DNA of 64,000 nucleotides from Bacteriovorax sp. Seq25_V (GTDB taxonomy: Bacteria; Bdellovibrionota; Bacteriovoracia; Bacteriovoracales; Bacteriovoracaceae). Of the stretch, positions 1 to 7,721 are shown one piece after another; the first letter of the stretch is position 1, and each line of letters opens with the position of its first letter. The stretch lies in contig NZ_AUNI01000014.1 of the NCBI RefSeq assembly GCF_000447795.1, forward strand, positions 186,001 through 250,000, written 5' to 3'. The translations under genes were made by a program, and so were the position numbers. The notes under the pieces were generated by a model. The model was not told the DNA's origin and made no database searches. It saw only the letters and a list, made by a program, of their open reading frames with translations.

Positions 1-2485
1 AAGCAACCTGAGGGTTAATTTTATCAACTTCCTTAATTTGAGAAGCAACAAACTTAATCCCTCTTCCACTTTCATGATTAAACTGAGCTTTATTACCTGC
101 AAAAGTACCAACAAGTGCCCTTACAAGATTAGGAACTGTCTTATCATAAACATCACTTTCAAGAAGCTTAAGTACTGTTTCATAAGTTGAATCATCTTCG
201 CTTCCAGCTTGAACGCCAAGCCACTTTTGCATAACAAGAGTCTGGTCTTTAAATCTGCTATAAAATGACTCAAGACATTCTGCTTTAGAAGCTAAATTAT
301 TGTGTACAATAACTTTTAAAGCTCCTAGTAAGTCTGTCATATTCGTTGCAGCCTTGAATTGCTTCGAAGCAAATTCATTTGCCTTAGAAGATTCACCAAG
401 ATAAGTTAGACAAAGATTTTTAAGCTTTCTTTGCCCCATCGATTTAGCATCAACCTTAAACTCCCCTTCATTACTTACAATTGAATTATAAATTTTAATA
501 AATTCATCTTCATATCGAAGAGCGAGGTTCTTAGTCATTGCATCGATTGCTTTCTTTGATTCCGTATAAGCATGAATTTCTTGATCTTGTACAAGATCAC
601 TTATGCTTGGTAGAGTTAAACAGAGAGACTTAAAGTCATCATCAATTTTATCATCCGTAATAATTTTACCAAACGCTAACGCAAATTTTTCTTCAACGTT
701 AGTAGAGCCTGTCTTCACCATCTCTTGCAGAAGTTCTTTTGCATAAGTCATAAATGATTCATAACGATTAAATTCATTTGAATCATTTGACATCAAGAAA
801 GCTAAATCTTCTTTTGTCGTATTTGACTTGATCTTAACAGGAGCAGAAAAATCTCTATTAAATGATGGTACGACCTTTTCGGCCACCTCTGTAAAAATAA
901 ACTCTTCTACTTCATTTTTAAGGTGAACAATCCCTCTACTGATATCTCTTTGATCTGCACGATCTTTAAGTGTTAAGAAATGATCTTCTCCATTCGCTTT
1001 AACAAGCCCAAGCTTGATTGGCATATGAAATGGTTTTTTCTCAATCGTTTCACCACCTACTTTTTCACATGACTGCTTCACTGATATTTTAAACTCTCCA
1101 GTGGAAATATCATGAGAAAAGTTAACATCCAGTTTTGGAGTTCCGGCCTGGTCATACCATAGTTTGAATTGTGAAAAGTCATAATTTCCATTTGCCACAC
1201 TCATTGCGTGTACAAAGTCTTCTGTTGTCACAGCACTTCCATCAAAAAGTTCAAAATACTTATCCATCCCCTTTCTAAATCCTTCAGGACCAAGGATTGT
1301 ATATATCATACGAATGACTTCCGAACCTTTTTCATAAATTGTACTTGTATAGAAGTTATTCATCTCAATATAAGATTTTGGTTTAATAGGGTGTGCAGTA
1401 GGCCCAGCATCTTCCGCGAATTGGAATCCACGTAGTCCATTAACATCATTTATACGACAAACGGCTCTCGAGTTTAGATCTGCCGAGAACTCTTGGTCTC
1501 TAAATACGGTTAGACCTTCTTTAAGTGTTAACTGGAACCAGTCACGACAGGTTACTCTATTTCCTGTCCAGTTATGGAAGTATTCATGTCCAATTACCGA
1601 CTCTATCCCGTAGAAATTGTCATCTGTTGCTGTTTCTTTATCAGCAAGAACATAAGCAGAGTTAAAGATGTTTAGACCTTTATTCTCCATCGCACCCATA
1701 TTGAATGAATCGACTGCAACAACCATGTAAATATCAAGATCATATTCTAAACCAAAACGGTCTTCATCCCACTTCATCGATTTCTTTAAACTCTCCATTG
1801 CGTGGTGACATTTACTCTCATTTCCCTTATCGACATAAATTCTAAGATCAATCACTCTTCCAGACATAGTCGTGAACGAATCTTGAACCAGGCCAAGATC
1901 CCCCGCAACCAATGCATAGAGATAAGCAGGTTTCGGGAATGGATCATTCCATACTGCGAAGTGCTTTCCATTATCTAGTTCTCCACTCTCAATAAGATTT
2001 CCATTTGAAAGAAGAATAGGACATTGTTTTTTATCTGCAATGATTTTAGTTGTATAAACTGAAAGGTTATCTGGTCGATCAATGAAATAAGTAATACGTC
2101 TAAAACCTTCTGGTTCGTTTTGAGTACAAAAAATTCCACTTGACTTATATAGGCCATCCAAAGCCGTGTTAGCTTTTGGGTTAACTCTATTTTGAATCTC
2201 AAGTACAAAGTCAGTTGTTGGTAGATTGGAAATAGTCAGTGTTTCATTAGTAAAGACTAAGCTATCTTTTGCTAGTTCTTCTCCATTAATTTTTGCACTA
2301 ATAAAAATTAATTCTTCACCATCAAGAACCAGTTTCTCTCCCGCATTCTTAACCTTTACATCCATTGTTGATTTAACAAGCGTATCCTCATCAGCAAGAG
2401 AAAATTCTAGATAGATTTTCTCAATTAAATAATGCGGCGCTTGATAATCTTTTAGATATTTTATTAATGGTGCTTCATTTTTCAT
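1..2485 (-). CDS. pepN: Aminopeptidase N (M1 family), 3' end beyond the window
   Basis: Zinc metallo-aminopeptidase that removes N-terminal residues from peptides in the cytoplasm. About 828 residues lie in the window. They include the M1 exopeptidase motif GAMEN (about residue 262) and the zinc site HEYFH followed by NWTGNR (about residue 298), the same spacing as in the roughly 870-residue E. coli PepN. The last visible residues, INPQVA, match the start of the final 50 or so residues of PepN, so only the extreme C-terminus is missing. The ATG at 2485 follows a clear AGGAG (2490-2494). It is divergent from the PilZ gene. Family assignment is very secure; predators are expected to need strong peptide digestion, which is inference. 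Confidence 0.95.
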   Translation of the reverse strand, partial: MKNEAPLIKYLKDYQAPHYLIEKIYLEFSLADEDTLVKSTMDVKVKNAGEKLVLDGEELIFISAKINGEELAKDSLVFTNETLTISNLPTTDFVLEIQNRVNPKANTALDGLYKSSGIFCTQNEPEGFRRITYFIDRPDNLSVYTTKIIADKKQCPILLSNGNLIESGELDNGKHFAVWNDPFPKPAYLYALVAGDLGLVQDSFTTMSGRVIDLRIYVDKGNESKCHHAMESLKKSMKWDEDRFGLEYDLDIYMVVAVDSFNMGAMENKGLNIFNSAYVLADKETATDDNFYGIESVIGHEYFHNWTGNRVTCRDWFQLTLKEGLTVFRDQEFSADLNSRAVCRINDVNGLRGFQFAEDAGPTAHPIKPKSYIEMNNFYTSTIYEKGSEVIRMIYTILGPEGFRKGMDKYFELFDGSAVTTEDFVHAMSVANGNYDFSQFKLWYDQAGTPKLDVNFSHDISTGEFKISVKQSCEKVGGETIEKKPFHMPIKLGLVKANGEDHFLTLKDRADQRDISRGIVHLKNEVEEFIFTEVAEKVVPSFNRDFSAPVKIKSNTTKEDLAFLMSNDSNEFNRYESFMTYAKELLQEMVKTGSTNVEEKFALAFGKIITDDKIDDDFKSLCLTLPSISDLVQDQEIHAYTESKKAIDAMTKNLALRYEDEFIKIYNSIVSNEGEFKVDAKSMGQRKLKNLCLTYLGESSKANEFASKQFKAATNMTDLLGALKVIVHNNLASKAECLESFYSRFKDQTLVMQKWLGVQAGSEDDSTYETVLKLLESDVYDKTVPNLVRALVGTFAGNKAQFNHESGRGIKFVASQIKEVDKINPQVA

Positions 2486-2586
2486 TTTATCTCCTCAGTA
2501 TGCCGGATTTATACATAATTTGAGCAAATTTGTCACAACTTGATACTAAAAAAAAATGGTATATCATATTAATTGAAGGATTATTT

Positions 2587-3336
2587 ATGAGTGATGCTAA
2601 TAAAAAGTACTATTTCACGCAGATTGATCAGGAGGAAGTGAAAAGCTTTCTCTCAAAAGCCGTTAAAGATAAGCAAGTTGCTGCGATTTGGCAAAAAGGT
2701 CAAGACAAGGACGCGGTAGAAGAATTCGAAATATTAGGATTCGACGAAGTATCGATGCGTCTTGATCTAGGATTTAAAGCAAGCCTACTGGCTAAGATTA
2801 CTGGTTCAAAGAACAAGGATTCAGAGATTCTTTTAAAAATTACATTTGGCTCACTCTATATTTTTACAACTTCAATTCTAAAGTTTGATAAAGAAAAAGA
2901 CTATTATACAGCTATTATCGATCGCGACATTTTCAAGTCTCAACAACGTTCCAACTATCGTCTTATGGCAAATCGCTTTATTAAAATTCAATTTAAAATT
3001 GATAATGAAGTTTTTGATGCTCTCGACATCTCTGCAGGTGGAACGAGCTTCATCGTCCCAACTGAAATGAAAGAGCGCTTCCCAAAAGAACAAATATTTC
3101 AAGGATGCGTTCTTAGACTAGCAGGTGTGAACTACACCATCCCAGAAGCAAAAATTGCGGGAACTTGGGATAGCGAATTTAAAGATGGAAGTGGAAATAT
3201 AGTTGCTGGATTAAAAATTGGTATCTCATTTGTAGACCTCCCAAAAAAGATTGAAGAGGACCTTTTCCTTTCTATTAACACTGAAGCCCGTGGAGAAGAA
3301 TTAAGAAAGAAAGCAGCTGCCGCGAAACAAGGTTAG
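2587..3336 (+). CDS. PilZ-domain c-di-GMP receptor protein
   Basis: A 249-residue protein with an N-terminal domain of about 110 residues and a C-terminal PilZ domain. The c-di-GMP signature is complete: RSNYR (RxxxR) followed by DISAGG (D/NxSxxG). The order resembles YcgR-like flagellar brake proteins, although the N-terminal half is not clearly YcgR-N. The reading frame is open 57 bases further upstream, but GAAGGA (2575-2580) six bases before the ATG at 2587 fixes the start there. Cytoplasmic, no membrane segment. Its stop overlaps the stop of the convergent gene by four bases. Output partner unknown. Confidence 0.85.
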   Translation: MSDANKKYYFTQIDQEEVKSFLSKAVKDKQVAAIWQKGQDKDAVEEFEILGFDEVSMRLDLGFKASLLAKITGSKNKDSEILLKITFGSLYIFTTSILKFDKEKDYYTAIIDRDIFKSQQRSNYRLMANRFIKIQFKIDNEVFDALDISAGGTSFIVPTEMKERFPKEQIFQGCVLRLAGVNYTIPEAKIAGTWDSEFKDGSGNIVAGLKIGISFVDLPKKIEEDLFLSINTEARGEELRKKAAAAKQG

Positions 3337-4298
3337 ATTTCTTCAAAAGGCCTGTGACATTTTGAATCACTTACAAATTTTAATGGATCAAGGTTTAGCT
3401 TCTTAGCAAGAGAGTCTGTTGCGTTTAAAAGGTAATACGCTTCTTCTTTAGCGAGTGCTTGGGACTGCTTAGAAAGCTTTTCAATCCCAGAGTAAATATC
3501 ATTTAAACGGCTTGGGCAATCAATTTTCATCGTTGTGATATAAGCATCAATATGCGCGAGAAGACCGGAATTTAAAATCTCTTTATAGGTCCTATCGTGC
3601 CAACCTGGATTATAACGAGAGAGATGAACTGCTGCCCTATCAATATTTTTTTGCCCAATAAGATAAAGGTAGTACTTCTCTAAAAACTTTCGAAGCCTTG
3701 GATGATTGGGAATAAATTCAATTAAACTAACGGCCAAGGAATACTCTTGCTCCTTTTCGATAATCTCAAGTAATCTATCGAGATACCTATTCTTTAACTC
3801 CCAAGAATCATCTGATTTAATTTTTAAAAGAAGAAATGTTCTTTCACTTAAAATCTCTTTAAGCGAAGCTTCATAGGCTACGACGTAGTCGCGACAATCT
3901 CTTGAATTACAATGATAGAGCCCAAGTCCAAAGGCATGAAGATTTTTACTTGAAAGACTCTTTAAAAACAATTTCTCTTCATCTTCGTTTTTACTTACCT
4001 TTGAAAGTTGGCCAAGTAGATGAAAAGTATTAAAACCATCATAAGAATAAAGACTTTCAAAATGTTTTTTGAGATATGCACGCGTTTCATTGACACGAGA
4101 ACTTTCTAAAAAAATTGGATTTGAAAGATCTAAGGCAGTACATGTCTCAAGTTTCATACACTCAAGACCAGTTCCAAGACCACTGTTAATTTTATTAACT
4201 GCCTTGCCCGCCTCCAAGCGCTTTAAAGAAGGCACGACAATCCATCGACCAAAGAGGCCTATAACAAGGAGAACAAAAAAGAGATTTTTATTGATCAT
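3333..4298 (-). CDS. Unknown protein with N-terminal membrane anchor
   Basis: A 321-residue protein that I do not recognise. Residues about 5-23 form a single hydrophobic segment (NLFFVLLVIGLFG) followed by basic residues, so it is probably anchored in the inner membrane with the rest in the periplasm. The remainder is rich in Leu, Lys and Tyr and looks all-helical, possibly TPR-like. Paired cysteines occur early (CMKLETC) and mid-protein (CNSRDC), which could form disulfides outside the cytoplasm. It ends tail-to-tail on the PilZ gene with a four-base overlap and no visible terminator. Confidence 0.6.
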   Translation of the reverse strand: MINKNLFFVLLVIGLFGRWIVVPSLKRLEAGKAVNKINSGLGTGLECMKLETCTALDLSNPIFLESSRVNETRAYLKKHFESLYSYDGFNTFHLLGQLSKVSKNEDEEKLFLKSLSSKNLHAFGLGLYHCNSRDCRDYVVAYEASLKEILSERTFLLLKIKSDDSWELKNRYLDRLLEIIEKEQEYSLAVSLIEFIPNHPRLRKFLEKYYLYLIGQKNIDRAAVHLSRYNPGWHDRTYKEILNSGLLAHIDAYITTMKIDCPSRLNDIYSGIEKLSKQSQALAKEEAYYLLNATDSLAKKLNLDPLKFVSDSKCHRPFEEI

Positions 4299-4416
4299 AA
4301 TTCACTAGATAAATGTTTCAATGCCTCTTTAAATTGTTGACTACTTCCTGTCAAATGAGTAATTTTAACAATCTGCCCAAATAGCAAATATTAACATAAT
4401 AAAATCGAGTGGTTAC

Positions 4417-5625
4417 ATGACTTTAGAATTTAGTGGTGCTGGAAGTAAAATATTAGATACTGCAAACATGCTTAAAGAAAAGGATCTTTATCCGTTTTTT
4501 AGAGCAATTGAAGACTCAGAAGGTACAGTCGTTAAGATTGGTGGTAAAGATCAGATCATGATCGGTTCAAATAACTACCTAGGTCTAACTCACCACCCAC
4601 ATGTTAAAGAAGCAGCTATTAAGGCAATCGAGAAATTTGGAACAGGTTGTACTGGATCAAGATTTCTTAATGGTAACCTTAATATCCACGAAGAACTCGA
4701 AGAAAAACTTGCAAAATACTTAGGGCATGAAAAAGCGATCTGTTTCTCGACAGGGATGCAAACAAACCTAGGTGCTCTATCGGCAGTATGTGGACCTAAA
4801 GACTGTATGCTTTTTGACTCAGAAAACCACGCTTCAATTATCGATGCTTCAAGATTAGCTCTTGGACCAACGTTTAAATATAAGCATAATGATATGGAGT
4901 CTCTAGAAGAAGCTCTTATTTCAAATATTAATAGATTCAAAAAAGTATTCATCGTTGCTGACGGTGTTTTCTCAATGACTGGTGATATCGCAAAACTTCC
5001 AGAGATGGTTGCTCTTGCTGAAAAATATGGTGCTTATATCTACGTCGACGATGCTCACGGTATCGGTGTGATGGGAGAAAAAGGTAGAGGAACAATGCAC
5101 CACTTTGGTGTAACTGATAAAGTTGATCTTAACATGGGAACTTTCTCAAAATCTTTTGCTTCAATTGGTGGAGTTCTTTCGGGTTCTGCGGAAGCGATTG
5201 ACTACATCAAGCACATGGCAAGATCATTTATGTTCTCTGCTTCAATGCCACCTTCTGCAGTTGCGACAGTAAGCGCGTGTCTTGACGTAATCAATAGTGA
5301 TGACACAATTCACCAAAGACTATGGAGAAACGTTGAATTCATGAGAAATGGATTTAAAGAAATTGGTTTCTATACATATAATTCACAAACACCTATACTA
5401 CCAATATTCATTGGCGATGACGTGAAGGCCATGATCGTAACGAAGTTCCTAGCTGATAACGGGGTATTTGCAACTCCTGTTATTCCACCTGCGGTACCAA
5501 AGGGTGAAGCGCTTATTAGAACAAGTTATATGGCATCTCATAGTATTGAAGAACTTACTAAAGTTCTTGATATTTTCGCCCTTGCGAAGAAGGAATTTGA
5601 TATCCCATCACATATTGGAGAATAA
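4417..5625 (+). CDS. spt: Serine palmitoyltransferase (alpha-oxoamine synthase family)
   Basis: PLP enzyme of 402 residues that condenses an amino acid with an acyl-CoA or acyl-ACP. As serine palmitoyltransferase it makes 3-ketosphinganine, the first step of sphingolipid synthesis. Visible family residues are NHAS (H138, stacking on PLP), DDAHG (D211, H214) and TFSKSF (K245, the Schiff-base lysine). By sequence alone it could also be BioF or Kbl. The next two genes, a GNAT acyltransferase and an NAD-dependent reductase, match the bacterial ceramide pathway and decide for Spt, and the length fits soluble bacterial Spt. It is the first gene of a three-gene operon; the ATG of the next gene abuts its stop codon. 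Cytoplasmic. Confidence 0.85.
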   Translation: MTLEFSGAGSKILDTANMLKEKDLYPFFRAIEDSEGTVVKIGGKDQIMIGSNNYLGLTHHPHVKEAAIKAIEKFGTGCTGSRFLNGNLNIHEELEEKLAKYLGHEKAICFSTGMQTNLGALSAVCGPKDCMLFDSENHASIIDASRLALGPTFKYKHNDMESLEEALISNINRFKKVFIVADGVFSMTGDIAKLPEMVALAEKYGAYIYVDDAHGIGVMGEKGRGTMHHFGVTDKVDLNMGTFSKSFASIGGVLSGSAEAIDYIKHMARSFMFSASMPPSAVATVSACLDVINSDDTIHQRLWRNVEFMRNGFKEIGFYTYNSQTPILPIFIGDDVKAMIVTKFLADNGVFATPVIPPAVPKGEALIRTSYMASHSIEELTKVLDIFALAKKEFDIPSHIGE

Positions 5626-6753
5626 ATGACGATCATTGTAGAGAAAGTTGACGTATTAAATAATAAGCAACACAAGAAAAGGTTTATCGACCTCCCTTTT
5701 ACTCTCTACAAAGAAGACAAGAATTGGGTTCCACTTTTAAAAATGGAATCCAATAAAATGTTCTCTGCAAAACATCCGTTCTATCAAACAGCGGATGTTA
5801 GTTTCTGGATCGCTATCAAGGACGGTGTTGATGTTGGTCGTATTATGGCCATAGTTAACAAGAACTATCTTGAATTCCATCAAGATGAAACTGGTCACTA
5901 TGGATTCTTTGAAGCCATCGATGATAGTGAAGTTTTCAATTCTCTTTTTAAGGCATCGAGCGAGTGGTTAAAGTCCCAGGGACTTTCCAAAATGCAAGGA
6001 CCATTTAATCCATCAACAAATTATGAAAGTGGAAATCTAGTTCGTGGTAATAATGAACGTCCAGTATTAATGATGCCATATAACCCAAGCTTCTATGAAA
6101 AGCATATTGAAGCACTAGGATTCTCAAAAGTTAAAGACCTTCTTGCATACCATATCGACAGCCAATTCCAAATGCCAGAGATCATCACAAAGATCGCTGA
6201 TCGAGCAGAGAGTAAGAATAAGATTACTTACAGAACAATTTCAAAGAAAAATTGGGCACAGGAAGCTGAACTGATGTTTGAAATTTATAATGATGCTTGG
6301 GAAAAGAACTGGGGATTTATTCCAATGACTCGTGAAGAGTTCATGGCCATGGCGATGGACCTTAAAACAGTAGCAGATGAAAAGCTGATCCTCTTCTCTC
6401 TAGTTGATGGAGTTGCAGCAGGTTTCATCGTCGCTCTTCCAGACTTCAATCAAGTTCTGCATAAGATCCCTAATGGAAAACTGCTACCAACAGGTATTTT
6501 TAAAGTAATCAATGCTAAGAAATACATGACAGGAGTTAGAGTAATTACAATGGGAGTAAAGAAAGAATTTAGAAAGCTTGGACTTGAAACAATTCTTTAT
6601 CACCGTTGCCACGAAAATATTAAATCTTATAAGCAATATAAAGATATCGAAATGAGTTGGATTCTTGAGGACAACCTCAACATGAACAAGCCACTTATCC
6701 GCATGGGCGCAAAACCATATCGTACATACAGAATTTTTGAAAAGGATCTTTAG
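5626..6753 (+). CDS. bcerS: GNAT-type acyltransferase, probable bacterial ceramide synthase
   Basis: A 375-residue protein of the large GNAT-like family found beside spt in sphingolipid-producing bacteria. Its member in Caulobacter is the N-acylating (ceramide) synthase bCerS. The N-terminal portion has the conserved run ending GPFNPSTNYESG (about residues 125-136). The C-terminal half (about 255-370) is the GNAT fold, with ITMGVKKEFRKLG as the probable acyl-CoA/ACP-binding motif A. Predicted role: transfer of a fatty acyl chain onto the amine of the long-chain base. The start is directly after the spt stop, using GGAG inside the end of spt, so translation is probably coupled. The function comes from family and context. 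Confidence 0.75.
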   Translation: MTIIVEKVDVLNNKQHKKRFIDLPFTLYKEDKNWVPLLKMESNKMFSAKHPFYQTADVSFWIAIKDGVDVGRIMAIVNKNYLEFHQDETGHYGFFEAIDDSEVFNSLFKASSEWLKSQGLSKMQGPFNPSTNYESGNLVRGNNERPVLMMPYNPSFYEKHIEALGFSKVKDLLAYHIDSQFQMPEIITKIADRAESKNKITYRTISKKNWAQEAELMFEIYNDAWEKNWGFIPMTREEFMAMAMDLKTVADEKLILFSLVDGVAAGFIVALPDFNQVLHKIPNGKLLPTGIFKVINAKKYMTGVRVITMGVKKEFRKLGLETILYHRCHENIKSYKQYKDIEMSWILEDNLNMNKPLIRMGAKPYRTYRIFEKDL

Positions 6754-7721
6754 TGAAGATTCTCGTTACTGGGGCCACAGGTTTTGTAGGCTCCCACCTC
6801 ACAGATCTTCTGACATCAGAAGGTCATGAAGTATACTCTCTCGTTAGAAATCCTAAGAAAGCGGCAGAATTTCAAACCCAAGGTCATATTGTAGTAGGAA
6901 ATCTCGATGCGACAAACACTCTTGAATGGATTGATGTTCTACCCGAAAATCTAGATGCTGTTATTCACACGGCCGGAGTTGTTCACTCTGTGAACCCAGA
7001 TGACTTCTTTATCCATAACACTAAAACTACGAATAACCTTATAAACCAACTTCATAAGAAATATGCTCACCTACATTTCACATATATCTCTTCCCTCGCT
7101 GCAGCTGGGCCATCAACAGGAGAAGAAAAATGCGAAGAGCATGATAAGAGACCTGTATCAAGCTATGGACGCTCGAAGCTTGAAAGCGAATATCATCTCA
7201 AAGAGCTTTCAGGATGGACATATACAATCATAATGCCGCCAATGGTGATTGGTCCAAGGGATACAGCTGTTCTAGATATTTTCAAAATGGTTAAGTCTCG
7301 CTTCGTTATTGGACCAGGGATTAACTTTAAGAATAAAAAATATAGCTTTATTAATGTCTTTGATCTAGTTGATGCCATAAAATATCTTACCATTGAAAAA
7401 GGCTCTGGTAGTTACTTCATCTCTCATCCAAGAAGTATTACATTTGTCGAGCTTATCAATGCGATTAATAAGAATATGGGGATGAAGAGATTATTCTTTA
7501 TTCCTATTCCACACCCTTTGCTAAGAATCGTTGGTAGAATTTTGACGATTTTTCCTGTCGCCTCAAGACTGACTTCGGATAAAGTTCATGAGCTTGTACA
7601 AGAAAACTGGATCTGTTCACCGAAACGTTATTTGGAAACAACAAATCAAGTCATTAAATTTGACCTTGAAAACACAGTGAAGATGACACAGGAAGATTAC
7701 GAAGCACGCAAGTGGTTATGA
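6753..7721 (+). CDS. cerR: NAD(P)-dependent epimerase/dehydratase-fold reductase, probable CerR
   Basis: A 322-residue extended short-chain dehydrogenase. Residues 6-13 show the Rossmann motif TGATGFVG, and YGRSK provides the catalytic Tyr and Lys (about residue 143). In the bacterial ceramide pathway a protein of this class (CerR) reduces the 3-keto group of the sphingoid intermediate; position three of the spt-bcerS-reductase operon supports that role. The start is GTG overlapping the upstream TAG by one base, with AAGGA seven bases before it. The 3' end overlaps the convergent histidine kinase gene by six bases. Another epimerase substrate cannot be excluded from sequence alone. Confidence 0.75.
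   Translation: MKILVTGATGFVGSHLTDLLTSEGHEVYSLVRNPKKAAEFQTQGHIVVGNLDATNTLEWIDVLPENLDAVIHTAGVVHSVNPDDFFIHNTKTTNNLINQLHKKYAHLHFTYISSLAAAGPSTGEEKCEEHDKRPVSSYGRSKLESEYHLKELSGWTYTIIMPPMVIGPRDTAVLDIFKMVKSRFVIGPGINFKNKKYSFINVFDLVDAIKYLTIEKGSGSYFISHPRSITFVELINAINKNMGMKRLFFIPIPHPLLRIVGRILTIFPVASRLTSDKVHELVQENWICSPKRYLETTNQVIKFDLENTVKMTQEDYEARKWL

Noticed and set aside
4337-4365. TTGACT...TAATTT as a sigma70 promoter for the ceramide operon
   Set aside because: The -35 is good but the -10 matches only half of the consensus, so I do not list it as a feature.
4590-4952. Minus-strand frame of 120 residues inside spt
   Set aside because: Antisense of a clearly conserved enzyme with all active-site motifs; no start signal.
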